From: Heliopora coerulea
Lineage: Eukaryota > Cnidaria > Anthozoa > Scleralcyonacea > Helioporidae
Direction: 5' to 3'
Assembly: GCA_030142905.1 (NCBI GenBank)
Contig: JASJOG010000065.1
Coordinates: 643,501 to 707,500, forward strand
DNA length: 64,000 bases
This document shows, one piece after another, positions 42,300 through 53,984 of this stretch. The notes below the pieces were generated by a model. It saw only the letters and a list, made by a program, of their open reading frames with translations, was not told the origin of the DNA and searched no databases. How positions within the stretch are numbered: the first letter of the stretch is position 1; each line of letters begins with the position of its first letter. The position numbers and the translations under genes were made by a program.

Positions 42300-43412
42300 A
42301 ATGGGTAATTATGCTCACATAAAAAATTCGAAGTGTTGTGCAAAACATCCGAAGTGTCACACAAAACATTCGAACTCGGTCCGCGCAACCGCTATTAATT
42401 TATCCACACAGAAGGGGAGGACAAGCCCTACAGAGAAAATCTTCTGGTAAAATCTCATTGATTAAACATGTTAAGGTATCAAAGGAATTAACGCTTATTT
42501 CGGAAAGCAAATCTAGTCCTTGGTTTGATAATAGGATCCCGGTCTCCAGTTCTACAGTTCGAGCTCCACCTTCGTTCATCGTACGGGAAGACTCAACGCA
42601 TTGTTGTAACTTCTTGGCCGCCGTTCTTCTTCAACAAGTCAAAGATTGAATAATTAAACTAGTGTGGGAGACCTATCATTTTTAATTTCTCTGGATAACT
42701 CACAAAGGTTTCTTCCGCATTGGACTGAACGCTTCTGTAATTAATAGTGGTCATAATATTAAGGTCTTTCAGGGCTTGAGGCCGCAGAGAAGAGCAATTG
42801 ATTGAATGAAATAGTCCTGTCGGATCATGTTAACTGTTCAGTGTAGTACACCCCAGCGTTTCTTCGCTCTTTCGAAACCTTGATAATGACGATAACCAAC
42901 ATCAAAAACTCCCAAAATGTTCGAAAGGGTTAGTTCCAAAACGAGGAAATTTTAATCAGGTATAATTTCGAGGGTTTTTAAAGAAAGCAGAAACGCTGGT
43001 GCTATTAAAAGCCTGTTTTAAATCTAGCAATTATTAGATATAAACAAGGAAGCCAAGCTATCAAATCTTCGACTTGTTAAACCAAGTACAACCAAAATAT
43101 TACAACAGTACATTGAGCTATTCCACAGATTGAACGAAGGTAGAACTGGAGCTAGGAAACCGTTATCCCACGACCAAACCAAGACTGGATTTGCAATTCG
43201 ACATGAACGTTTTCTCGATATTTCGTCATGTTTAATCAGAGGATTCGACGAGATGCAATCTTCTTTCTCTGATCTCCCCTCACTTTGAATAAACTAACAG
43301 CGGCATGCGTCGAGAGAACCGCATTGTGGACCGAGTTCGAGTGTTTTATGTGTGAAACTTCGAATGTTTTGTGTGACACTTCGAATTTTTTACGTGAGCA
43401 TGATTACACATT
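42300..43412. mobile_element. TIR element, 1.1 kb
   Basis: The left end (TGGGTAATTATGCTCACATA...TTCGAAGTGT...ACACAAAACATTCGAACTCG) recurs inverted at 43328-43412 (CGAGTTCGAGTG...CGAATGTTTTGTGTGACAC...TTACGTGAGCATGATTACAC). The TIRs are about 85 bp and contain two CACTTCGAATGTTTT-like subrepeats. The inside has no recognised gene. Confidence 0.7.
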
Positions 43413-43414
43413 GA

Positions 43415-43640
43415 ATCAGTTTTTGTGTGTTCATAATTTTGTCCGCTTTGGATACCCTTACATACAGGTAACAAAAACTAACACGAAACAATTTCCTAAA
43501 GTTCAGTTGTTCAACCTCGATGACCTCGAACACACTAAAAAGGGCCTGGAGAAGAACAATTTGCCCCATGTTTACTCAAAATATCGGCGTTCAATTTAAC
43601 CCCAATTTTCGGCCCTCATGCCCCCTCTAGCCTTAAGTGA
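43415..43640 (+). repeat. dispersed repeat, copy 2 (first at 7260-7570)
   Basis: Blocks CACGAAACAATTTCCTAAA, AAGGGCCTGGAGAAGAACAA and TTGCCCC align with the copy at 7260-7570. Confidence 0.6.
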
Positions 43641-43740
43641 TCTCTATGATTATACATATATCTACGTCTATTTGTAATTTGCGTTCATATGTTTTGGCCG
43701 TTCTCCATTTTTATATACGTCCAACGAAAATCACACTTAC

Positions 43741-44838
43741 CATGTCATCTCCTTCGTTGAATAATTTTGCCAACGGATTTTCTAACCTTTGTTTCAGCTC
43801 AGAATTTCGTAAATCTTCAATATTTCTGGCATACAACGAAACTTCTGCATCCAGCAATATTTCTTGAGCATATTGTCGATTCTTTTCCAGACCATCAAGC
43901 ATGATTTGACGATGACGCGAGATAAACTCAGAACCAATTGTATTGTTCAAATTGACCTTGTTTGGTCGTATGTTGCTAATGACTGGCCGTCGAGGAGTTG
44001 GTACCACAATCTCGAATCCTTCATTTACTTTAGACGTTCTGGAACCAGCAACACTGAAAAGTTCTTCGCTTGTTGCTGAATCGGACGAATGCACTCTAGT
44101 AAAAGCTGACGAATGACTAACTGTCGGCCTTGAAAACCCACACATTGATTCCTCATTTAACTCATTGCGTTGCGCAATGCACGGAACTTCAGATTTTTTG
44201 CTCTGAATCGCTTGAGTTCTAAATAAGCCAGAGGTTTGTTGTTTTTCGCGAAGGAGAAGACTCGTAGCCGTGGCACTTCTTGGAAGCTGAGTGACTCTGT
44301 CTTGTCTGCAGTTACAGTACATGTCTCTTGAAGGGAACGGCGAAAAAGCAACACTGCTTACTGGTTGGGCCAAGACACTTTCCGCCTTAAAGTTCGTTTG
44401 CTCTTCTTGAAAAGCACAAAAAGGTCTCGAATCTGTCACGCGATATATCTGAGGTCTACTTTGAAGTGGATATTCCTTTTCCTCGGCGATCGTTTCCTTA
44501 CAATTCGATTGTTCCTTTTCAGTGGAAGTTATTTTCGTGTTCGAGGAATTGGCGAACAACTCCCGGGAATTCATTTCCACTTTATTTTCTATAAAATTCG
44601 ACGATGATGATGGAAACAGCTCTCGAAATACAGTTAATTTTTCTCCACCATCATGCAAGGGATGAGAGTAGTTAAAACTAGGGCGGACATTTTGAGAAAA
44701 CTCAGTGTTCATCACACGACTAGAAACGTCGTCAACAGGACGTTTATGACTGCTCATGTTTTCATGATCTGTGATTTGCATCTCGGCCAGATTTCGATTG
44801 ACTTCCTCTTCTAACTGAGCAATCAAAGCTTCAGCATC
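43741..44838 (-). CDS. TROAP: TROAP-like large exon
   Basis: A 1098-nt, 366-codon exon with a CCCTAG acceptor and a GTAAGT donor, open throughout. It begins DAEALIAQLEEEVNRNLAEM, a short coil. Ser-rich middle: FRELFPSSSSNF and SRELFANSSN are two similar FRELF/SRELF-type motifs, and EELFSVAGSR is a third. The C-terminal part, FEIVVPTPRRPVISNIRPNK then SEFISRHRQIMLDGLEKNRQ, is basic and ends in the conserved block EVSLYARNIEDL...NPLAKLFNEGDDM. Confidence 0.8.
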
Positions 44839-47800
44839 CTAGGGAAACAAACCAATATGACAGAACATTTCAAGCACACTGTTGTATAATGCAATATCAA
44901 TAAACAATCCTACGTCCTAAGGGAAGCAGAATTAGAAAAGGACGATTTCATGTTAAGCACTCCAGTATTCAAGGATGCGTTATTCTACTACACGCTCCAA
45001 ATAAACCCACGTGTCCGCTCCATACTACTTGCATGTATATCTCACTCTACAATGTTAGCCGGCGGACGGCGGTCTGTCATTTCTTCATTTGGGTTGGCAT
45101 TTGAACAGGCGTTACCGGCTGCGTTGTCACGTCTTGAACGTGCTATAGCAAAACGAGACAAGAACTACTTGACTGCGTTGGCTTGTCAGAAGATTAAGAT
45201 GACAGTCTTGTTTTTACGAGCGATACCGATTTTAACTTTTGAGTTAACTTCCACGCCACTTAGTGTTTCTAAAGTCCACTTTTAATCTGAAGTAAGAAAC
45301 GCAAAGGCCGCCACATTTCAAATACTTTTTTCATCAAAATTTCGCGCAATTTAGGAAAAAAAATATTGACTAGAATTCATGTTTTGGTAGCCAATTGAAA
45401 AGAACAAAAAATTGGAAGCATGATGTGAATAGATGTGAAAATTAGGACACCAAAAAAAAGAAAAAGCCAATTTTCTAGTTCTGAGTCCGTGATATCAGTG
45501 GCAATGAATATTAACCCGGGCCCGGTTGTTCAAAGCACGATTAGCGCTAATCCAGGGTTACCATTTAATCTGTTGCTGTTTCAGTTTCGACTTTTTTTTA
45601 ATTGAATAATGTAGTTCAGACTTAACAGCTTAAAACCTTTTTTATGTACACCTGAAGTCTGTTAAATAAAATTCAAATTTTTGTTAGCAGCATGGTCAGA
45701 AAATTGTGCACAAAACTTTCGCTAATCGTGGATTAAGCTAATCGCCTTTCAATCAACCGGGCCTAGGGACTAAACTTCAGTGATTTGTAAACAGTCTGGA
45801 TACATCGATGTAATTTGTCATCCAATATTTCAATTGTACTTCCAGGTAAACGTAAAATCTTACATGCGGTAAATTGGAATCTCATGACGAAGACGTATCT
45901 GCAGCTGTCAGTATATCAAAAAAATAGTGCGGCTACATCAGTTCAAATGTTGTAGTTCCCCAATTCTATCAAGAATTTCTGGCTATGCCGCAGCAGATGG
46001 TATATACAGTATACCCTTTCATTCAATAAAAGCCTACCTATTAATGCAGTGTCTTCGACAAGAAATATACATTCAGCTCATGTAAAGGTTCAACTTACCT
46101 CTGGGTTATTATTCGGGGAAGTTGGGCGTGCACCACCCCTTGAAACATGTGAATAACTTTTCAAAGTATCAGCCCAGGACATTTCGTTCAAATTGGCAAC
46201 ATCGGAACTACCATGACTGGTCGTTTGTGAACGGGATACCGTATTATCTTGAGAAGTTTCCACTTGTATGCTTGGATTAAAATTCCATTCCTTGGCTATC
46301 GGTAATTCTACAAGCAAAAACGTTTAGATAGTATTAAACTATATGTGTGGGATGCTATAGTTAAGCCTGGTTCACATAAAATCGGTAAGGAAACGTAAGC
46401 CGTCACAAATGTCTGTGCGCCGATTGGTCGCCGACGAAACGTTCACATAAAATTTGTAACTGGATAGGTACACCATTCAGTTGCCAATATGGCCGCATTA
46501 AATCGTTGGAAACTTTTACTGTGGAGTATTTAGTTTCTGTTGCTGGTGCGAAAAAGGAAACAACAGCGGGGAATTACGGAGGTGGATGAGGAGACGATTG
46601 TTCTGAATGTTGTAACGTTTAATGCAACATTTAACAGAAATTCCTACTATTTCGCTAATCTCCTTCCATGTATTCATCTTCCTTCTCTGATTCCTATCAT
46701 CTTTTAGTTTTTCATGATATAGATATCTGAACTCGCGAATTGAAGACAAAACTTTAAGGAACTGGACGTTGATTTCAATAGTTAGTGTTCTATCGTCCAT
46801 TTTGTTTCTGTCGCGCTGTATTATGGGTTACAGTTTTTCCTGCAGTCGCCGATAATCGCCGACAATGTTCACATAAAATCAGGGTCATCGTCAAGTCTCA
46901 CCGACTGTCTACGTTCGAATTATGTTGGTGTTCACATAAAAATTCGACACTCGTCTGCGGCGGCCTGCGATTGCTTAACGATTTTATGTGAACCAGGCTT
47001 TGGGGCTCATTTACAGGACACGATTGTTGTATGTACGATTTTTCGTCCCGGATATACAGGGCCCGTTTTATCAGCTCGCCACTGGCGATCTAACGAAGGA
47101 CTCGTCGATTAAGAAGCTAGTTCAACGCAGAAACTGGCAAGTAGAAATTTCTATAGTACAATAAGTTACTCGGTTGTTGATCGCAATGCTCGGCCATAAT
47201 GTGAACACCTTGTTAAAACTTCACTTTTCACCATCAATATTTCGGTGAGGTTTTCACAGCTCAAACTGTTTCGTTTGTGATCCTTTCCCCTTTGTTTACA
47301 TTGTAAATGAATTTGAAAGAAATACCTGGACGGGAATTTATCAGTATGGCAGCTCGCAAACACTATCATGATGGACGTTTTTTGTGAGCATTTAAATTAA
47401 GTTCACGTGCCTCATCCTCGTGTTCGAATTCAAAAGAATCTTGGTTTCCAAACGAGATGAGTGAGGCTACTTAGTATGCAAATAACAATACTTAAAACTG
47501 GCGGCCATTATGAATACGGTTTATAATTTTACTTTCTTACAACTACCTTTCAACCAGTGGATTATTATAAAAATAGGTTATAATATGGACTAAAATTCAA
47601 GGCTGATAGGTATGAAATCTGGCTTTAAAAAGTTTGCTCCGGCCAATAATCTGGCTAAGAAACCTAAAATTGTACACGGGTTCTGGGTATGTAAATACTA
47701 TATCAAATGTATATAAGTATATATAAAGAATATTTATAGAAGTAATAGGTCTGAAATACTTCAGTGAGTCAATTGGACAGATCAGAACGAACAATCGTAC

Positions 47801-50800
47801 AAAAGCCCGTTTCCCACTAGGCGGATTTTGCGGCACGAATCGACTTTTTTTTGTTCAAATTGAATAGATCCGTCATTAGTTCTAGTCGAAAGCTCATGAG
47901 ACAAAAGAAAAAGTCGCTTCGCACGAAGAAATTCGTCTTCTGGAAAACGGTCTTAACAATCGTATACTATAAATGGGCAGTTCATAAATAACAAAGAGAA
48001 AATTACTTGAGTGTCTCTGTGCTGTGATAGAAACATGAATGACGTCATTTCAACCAGAAAATGTCTAGTGGAAACACGAGGCGTAGCCAAGTATTTTCAG
48101 GTATTTTTCCGTTTGAAATGGCGTCATGAATGTTTTCATCACAGTACAGATACACGAAAGCTATTTTCTACTTGTTTTATAAAATAACCAAGGATTTTTC
48201 GAGTTTTCATGACGACATCCGTGTCTTTGTACTCTAATACAAAATGAAAATGTCAGCGTGTCTCTATAATCTGAAAGAATACGAGGCTCGTCCAATCCGA
48301 ACGTGCGGAGGACAAGTGTTATTTTATAAACTCTCATATAGGCCCGGAGCCCAGGCTATCAGAGCGGGTGCTGTTGCCACCTTATATGCATTACAACACG
48401 CAGTAAGTGTCTACTAGTGATCCACAATGGCACATCTCTTCGCCGGCTGGTGTTCAAACGTATGTAGAGTTGACACATAAACTTCGTCCATTACCTCTTG
48501 AAGGAGTTACTGAAAACCTGCTCCCGATTTCTTGAATTCCAGCTAGTGTCGTAGATGGTTCGAAGCGTTTAAGAGAAGGAGTTGTGACGGCTCTACCTTT
48601 CCTCAGTTCATTTATTGTTGTTGCACGACGACTAATCAGTCTTCGTTCAAAACCGGTAAGTGGACGATTGGGATCCGGATCGGTATAGTATATTGAAGTG
48701 CGTTTCTGGAAAACACAGCATGGAATCAAAAAATCCGAATAACTAATAAAGATAGCATAGCATAGCATAGCATAGCATAAAGTAACATAACATATAATAT
48801 GTGACAAGAGATATAATATTATATGTGATTATATGACGTGATGTGTAAAATATAATCTTTATTTACCATATATAATACGACCAAAATTTCGGACAGGAGG
48901 GTCTCTACCCCACTAGATTAAGCAACAGAAAGATTCTCGCGACAATTGAAGTCTAACATACATCAAGGGAAGTTTTCGGAATCATGTTATCTAGACAAGG
49001 TTTCTGATAAAAACAGCCTAGTTTACGTTGAAAAGTTTCCGAAATTGGACCGCCCAAAGCCATGATAGGTGCCGAGGCAAGGGAGGATTGTGAATCCCTA
49101 CGCTTTTTATTCTTGGACCTTTGCATCTCCCACAACCCACCCGTACAAAGCCCACCCAGATAGATAGACACAAGCCTACTATTCCCAGTAGATGCGGTTA
49201 CACTCCGCTTCAAAAGGCAATTTGATGTCCAAAACGATCTAAAAAGTTGAAATTCTAATTCAGACCCAATAAAATTTGGAGTTCTCCAGAATGCATTTCC
49301 TTGGCCACTTAAGAGACTCTAGTTTACACTTTTACCTCATCATTATGCAAAGTTTCCACTTAGGAAACTTAGGATGAACTCAGAATGAACTTGAGAAGGA
49401 GATCTCCCTCTCAAAAGCAACTCTAAGCGGGAGCTTTTCAGGTAAATCGTAGGCCACCTGATGAGGTCCTAACTTTGCCAAGAAAATCATGACGTCGTCG
49501 ATGAATGTATTATCCTCTTATCAACAGTTAGGCTTTATAGTTAAGTATTATAGTTATAGAAGTCATAAAAATTAGTCATTATAAATAAAATAAGTCAAAA
49601 GTTATAAAAATTAGTTCTTATAAATTAAAGCTATAATAATTAGTCCTTATAGCGATATCAGTACTGCGGTGCATCGTGGTAAATAAACCGATGCTCCATT
49701 ATTAGTGAAAAACGACAGTGATTTTTTGTCGACAAATATGGCTTGAAAGTAAGCAGATTTCATGTATGACTAAGAGATTTCGTCAAAAACGCGACAAAAT
49801 CGGAAGGTCTCCCACCTTAGCGGGAGAAGTGGCAACTCTGATTATGAAAATTCCACAGGATTTCACATGAATGAGCGCATGTGATTTTGGAACATGTGAA
49901 TATTTACATGACATTTTGGAACGACATGTATACAAACCTACTAACGACCTGTTTATGTGGAAGCGAGTTATTTGGCTCGTCGAGTTATGCAGGTTGCCGG
50001 GTTTAAATGCGCAATCTGTTTACATGAAACCGAGTTATCCGGCAAGCCGAGGTGTCGGAGATTTCCAGCGTTCTTCCCCTTATATGAGTGTAAATCTTAA
50101 GGACATTTCAAGGACGTTTTGTGCTACATTCTTATGGACCCATTGAGCATAGCACCCGATTTAAAAAAAAAAAAAAAAAAAAAAATAAGAAACAGAAAAC
50201 ATAATACATAAATATATAGCCACAAAATATTTTTGTTCAAATCACCCTGAGTATGATTCTAAAATATAGCCACAACTATGCCAAGTGTTATAATAATCAC
50301 GAGCCCATCTCTGATTTCATCTGAATAAGGATGAATGATTACAACTACACGACATAAAATAACCCATGGCTATTTAGATCTAATATCAGCTTTATTGATA
50401 GGAAGCAAGGCAAATAAAATTTAAGGACTTTTCATGAACAAGGGTGGGTTTTTAACAAATTTAAGGACTTTTGAGAACTTAATTTTAAAACAAGACGCTT
50501 TATGGACTTTCATGGTTTTGGAGGACCCGCTTGAACCCTGGATTCCCACCCGCGAAATTTATATAAAGTTATTATGCTCACTAAAATAGACGTTTAACCC
50601 TGACAGGTCGAGTAACTCCACAAACATTGCCCACATGGGATAATTTTTATCTCACCGTACCGAGATCACGGCTCTTAAGCCTTGGTCAAACTGTCGAACT
50701 TTTAGACGAGTACTCGAACATTGGCACCCTAACATTGCTGGACAGGTGGCAAAACACTATCCAACATTGTTAGATGGGCTGTTTAACAATTTTTAGTGAA

Positions 50801-53800
50801 CCATATCTCGAAAACGTAATTTCAGCATATGGAACTGTAACTTCTTGGCTTTTGGACAAGGTTCCTGATGAAAAGCATTCTAGGAGAAGAAAGTCACGAG
50901 ACTGGATAAAGCAGCGACAAAAGAGGAAATTTTATCACAATAAAACAGGTGAAAATACACGATAATCTTTATAAAATTTATCCTAGAGACTTCGTCTAGA
51001 TTCATAATGACTAATCGAGTTTTTGATATCGGAACCCTTCCAAACTTTCATTACTTTCAACGTATTGGGTTGTTCAGTTTGACTTTCAACAACTATGTCA
51101 ACCTCCGCCATGCCGTTTACAATTATTCACGAAGCACGTGGCTATAATTGGTTATATCTGATTGGCCTGTGGTACCGGCTCCTCCATTTCAGCAATGCGA
51201 CATTGTTGGATGAACGGCCAAACTCTCCAACATTTGTTGGGTAAATCAAAATGTTGGATCGGATGTTTGATCAAAAGCAAACGTAATCCTACATAAAACG
51301 AAGCAAAATCTTGTTTATTACCTACATCTTGGCTTTTTCAATATGCCGCTTTTATTATATTCGGATTTTGCTTCCTTTTATACTTTTTACAGTTATCGGC
51401 TGGTTCTGTATTGTAATCCTATATCTTTTCCAAGAAAAATGTTCGACCTACATAGGATGGTAAACGATTAAACAATGTTGGATGCAACAAAGTTCGATCG
51501 TTTGACCAGGGCTTTACAACCGATACCTCGGTAAGGAGGTTCCCTGTAAGTTTCATATAAGTCGGAAAAATAGTCATTTTTTCTACGTGCCGAGATCTCG
51601 CTTTCGCCGAGCAACAGTGCAAGCCGGGAAACTCGCCTCCACGAGCTTTAAAATCCATCCTTTAACTCGGGGAAAGACACATTCCGGGATAACGCGTACC
51701 CTGTCCAGGGGCGGATACATAATTTTTTCAAGGTGGGGTGACTATAAGATGTATAAGCATTGAACATCACATTTTATAGTTACAGAGTAGGGCATTTTTT
51801 TGACAAGCCTTGCTTATCAATAAGCTGACAGATTTTACACACAAAAAACCGTTGACAACACGTCATGATTATGATGGAGTTTTCTTAAGCAAAGCTCTTT
51901 GAGACAAGCTTACTTCAAGTAACCGTGTCGAAGCATATCTTACTGTGTCAGGTATAATTGGAACAGGAAAGGGGGGAAACTAGTAACCCTAGTCACCCCA
52001 CCTGCATCCCCCCTTGCCGTCCTCTTCATTGCTACGCGTCACGGCGATTAAGAGCCTATGAGAGAACATATTTCAATATGGTTTAACGCTAGTCTGGTTT
52101 GGAAAGTTTTGAACGAAGTTTAAAAAGGTCAACGGTTCATGACCACCACAGTCAAACAGGGGGGATTGTTCGGCGGATGTGGTCCCTATTTATTCTCACC
52201 GAACCACTGGTAACGATATCTATTAACGAGATGCAAAGAGACTTCCGCCAATTGACCCCCGTGGTCGCTATTCAAATTCAACTTGAACGTCGACGTCCTT
52301 TAAAATTTCGGCATTTAAAGAAACCACAGTTTATTGACCACCATTCCTGATAGTTGTGGCCTGTTTTTATGACTCCCGAAACGCTCCAATCCTCCTGAAA
52401 CGACTTTAGTCTCGGGTTGAACTCAATCTTAAGTAACAGCTTTCACTCCGCTGACGTCGCCCTAAAAACGGCCTGGATGACCAATGCACAACGACGACGG
52501 TGTTGAAAATGCTGTGGTGAATAAAAATCATCCATTCTCTTCGTTTTTCATGAAGAATTCTTTTACTTAGAGGACGTCGTCGTTGAAGTTGACGTCGTAG
52601 ATCTTAAGGTCCCGAATAGTTTTGAGACCCTATTAATAAACCATTTCTCCAGATAGCGTCATTAATGATATCGTGGATTGGTGGTGACATTCCTGGAATT
52701 TTCTCATGCAATCACACGGTTGGTTTGGCACACGTGCCCTGAAAAAGCAGAGTTTTCTCTTTTTGAAAAGAAAACATCCATTTGTGGCATTTGATGTTAT
52801 TCGAAACACATTCCCAACTGACGTTTTGTTCGCCAATGCAGTCCTGATCACAGTCATTACACAGAATAGAACAAAATAAATCACTTCTCTTATCTGTTCC
52901 TTCACAATACGATCCTTGGGTTATGCTAAAGCATGCCCCAATTTCAATGAAGTGAAGGCTTTTGGGCAACCATTACGATGAAATTACCAAAGATTCTTGT
53001 ACAATTGGTCCCGTAACTCCTTGAATACACGGCTTTTACAGATTGTTCCGTGTGTTAAAGAAATTACGCCATCAATTGAAAGTACATTAGCATATTTCAA
53101 AGCAAAAATTGTCCAGAAGCCTTTACCGACGTCAGACCATACCTTTGCAAAACCCAAGGATCGAAGAATGGGGAAAAAACAGAAAAGAAAGGAATAATGT
53201 ATTCCATTCCGAGCAATAACTGGGATCAGGAGTAAATCAGGTCAATCTGGAATGCATGGGGTGTGGCACAAATAAAATTTCAGTGAGCTATCTCGCGAAC
53301 AGGTGTCAAGGCATTGACTGAAATGAATCAATAATTACTACTTACTGACCAAGTGTGAGGTCTGTACTAGTGAAATATGAGACCGATGTTTCTAAGTACG
53401 GACCCAAACAATCGCAGCGAGTCGAAGTCCGTGCAAAAATAGAAGTCTGACATTTCAATAGTACAGACCGAACAAGCGAGGTCAATAAGTAGTTCATCAT
53501 ACGGCTTCACTGAAATATAACTGACAAGTGCAAAGGTACAGAACTTCAAATAAAAACTTGTAATTCTGTCGTCATTCCATATATAATTTCTTCACCAACT
53601 TCACTCTTCTATGGTTACTTTTCCTTTTCAGATTGTTTTTAATACATTTTCACTTCATGTGTATAGCTAAAAATTTTAACTTTTATTCGACACAAGCAAG
53701 GCTTTTTTAAATTTCTCCACCCAGAGCGGGCAATACGGGAAATATCAGACCGCTTATGAAACAAATCAAATTGCAAGATTTCCGTATTCGGACCGCTCGC

Positions 53801-53984
53801 TACCACAGCCATATAATTAAATCTCACTATCACAGTCAGCAAGCTTTTACCTGTTTGAATGGTGATGGCGAACAGAAATAACCAGTGTTGCTGCTAGGAG
53901 TAGCACGAATCTTTGACTCATCAACGCCGACGTTATTGAGAATACTTTCAAGGGCAGCTTTGTCTGGCTTAAAGTCAAGCAAAT
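43741..53984 (-). CDS. TROAP: tastin/TROAP-like spindle-associated protein (partial, 4 exons)
   Basis: Four minus-strand exons join in phase: 53984-53851, 48705-48495, 46307-46099 and 44838-43741, giving 1652 nt and about 550 residues. Two short blocks resemble vertebrate tastin as I remember it: near the N-terminus LLDFKPDKAALESILNNVGV (compare ...DPAALATIL...GV), and at the C-terminus LLDAEVSLYARNIEDL...ENPLAKLFNEGDDM (compare DDECAFYTSR...NPVATLLEWQDA). Tastin is a cytoskeletal protein needed for spindle and centrosome integrity (family knowledge). The rest is low-complexity, Ser/Thr-rich and probably disordered, with no fold visible. The last coding exon (expected to carry a F-V/I-P ending) and the start were not found. 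Alternative: another disordered mitotic protein. The assignment rests on the two blocks. Confidence 0.6.
44839..46098. other. TROAP-like intron holding a MITE
   Basis: No exon recognised. A MITE occupies 45517-45763. A 111-codon plus-strand frame at 44950-45285 has no recognisable features. Confidence 0.45.
45517..45763. mobile_element. MITE with GGCCCGGTTG TIRs
   Basis: Left end GGGCCCGGTTGTTCAAAGCA then CGATTAGCGCTAATCC; right end, read inversely, GGCCCGGTTGATTGAAAGGC then GATTAGCTTAATCC. About 247 bp, no coding capacity. Termini of this kind are common in animal MITEs (recollection). Confidence 0.72.
46099..46307 (-). CDS. TROAP: TROAP-like exon
   Basis: A 209-nt exon with a TTGTAG acceptor and a GTAAGT donor. 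It reads LPIAKEWNFNPSIQVETSQD and MSWADTLKSYSHVSRGGARP. Phases match both neighbours. There are no recognised domains. Confidence 0.72.
46361..47002. mobile_element. PIF/Harbinger-like element with MADF-type gene
   Basis: The termini are AGCCTGGTTCACATAAAATC (from 46364) and its inverse (to 46999). The flanking triplets are TTA and TTG, near the TWA duplication of Harbinger elements. Three more TTCACATAAAA words sit inside, near both ends. It encodes the MADF-like frame at 46516-46800. No DDE transposase is present, so it is non-autonomous. Confidence 0.7.
46516..46800 (-). CDS. MADF/Myb-like DNA-binding protein of a Harbinger-type element
   Basis: A 94-codon frame with an ATG at 46800, wholly inside the TIR element. 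It reads FLKVLSSIREFRYLYHEKLK and then NTWKEISEIVGISVKCCIKR. W-x-E-I-x-x-x-x-G-x-S-V-x-x-C-x-x-R is the core of MADF domains, which PIF/Harbinger elements encode beside the transposase to bind TIR subterminal sites (family knowledge). The C-terminus lacks the third-helix RDxYRR typical of MADF, so the domain may be cut. Confidence 0.6.
   Translation of the reverse strand: MDDRTLTIEINVQFLKVLSSIREFRYLYHEKLKDDRNQRRKMNTWKEISEIVGISVKCCIKRYNIQNNRLLIHLRNSPLLFPFSHQQQKLNTPQ
47003..48494. other. TROAP-like intron sequence
   Basis: I see no exon and no bounded repeat. Confidence 0.4.
48495..48705 (-). CDS. TROAP: TROAP-like exon
   Basis: A 211-nt exon with a TTCCAG acceptor and a GTAATG donor. It reads KRTSIYYTDPDPNRPLTGFE, RRLISRRATTINELRKGRAV and TTPSLKRFEPSTT. 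It is basic and Pro/Thr-rich. A CATAG pentamer array starts 48 bp upstream in the intron. Confidence 0.75.
48753..48779 (+). repeat. (CATAG)n microsatellite
   Basis: Five units of CATAG followed by an AT-rich, ATAATAT-containing stretch to about 48870. Confidence 0.85.
48880..50162. other. TROAP-like intron sequence
   Basis: No exon recognised. Near 49560-49650 there is a run of ATTAGTC/TTATAAATTA-like words. Confidence 0.4.
50163..50185 (+). repeat. poly-A tract
   Basis: About 23 A residues, possibly a retroelement tail. Confidence 0.8.
50675..51516. mobile_element. PIF/Harbinger-like MITE, 836 bp, TTA duplication
   Basis: The element 50678-51513 begins AGCCTTGGTCAAACTGTCGA and ends with the inverse of AGCCCTGGTCAAACGATCGA. 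TTA flanks both ends (50675-50677 and 51514-51516). It holds repeated CCAACATTGTTGGA-like words (50750-50770, 51198-51260, 51474-51485). A 63-codon frame (50774-50965) ending in RRRKSRDWIKQRQKRKF could be a remnant of a transposase N-terminus. Confidence 0.78.
51706..52015. mobile_element. hAT-like MITE
   Basis: Left CAGGGGCGGATACATAATTT and ...AAGGTGGGGTGACT; right, read inversely, CAAGGGGGGATGCAGGTGGG then GTGACT. Ends of the CAGGGGCGGAT type suit hAT. No clear 8-bp duplication. Confidence 0.55.
52016..53324. other. TROAP-like intron sequence
   Basis: No exon or bounded repeat recognised. Confidence 0.4.
53325..53820 (-). mobile_element. dispersed element A, copy 2
   Basis: The reverse complement matches 9520-9965 over most of its length (TACTTACTGACCAAGTG...TTCACCAACTTCACTC...TTAACTTTTATTCGA...GCGAGCGGTCCGAATACGG). 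It ends 31 bp before a TROAP-like exon. Confidence 0.75.
53851..53984 (-). CDS. TROAP: TROAP-like exon
   Basis: A 134-nt exon with a TTTTAG acceptor and a GTAAAA donor. It reads LLDFKPDKAALESILNNVGV, then DESKIRATPSSNTGYFCSPS and PFKQ. A copy of element A ends about 30 bp from its donor. Confidence 0.75.

Noticed and set aside
43711..43740. Extension of the TROAP-like large exon past ATG/GTAAGTG
   Set aside because: GTAAGTG directly after GACATG is a strong donor and the following frame ends within nine codons without similarity.
44950..45285. 111-codon plus-strand gene
   Set aside because: No motifs, no splice context, and it lies in an intron of the TROAP-like gene; it could be chance.
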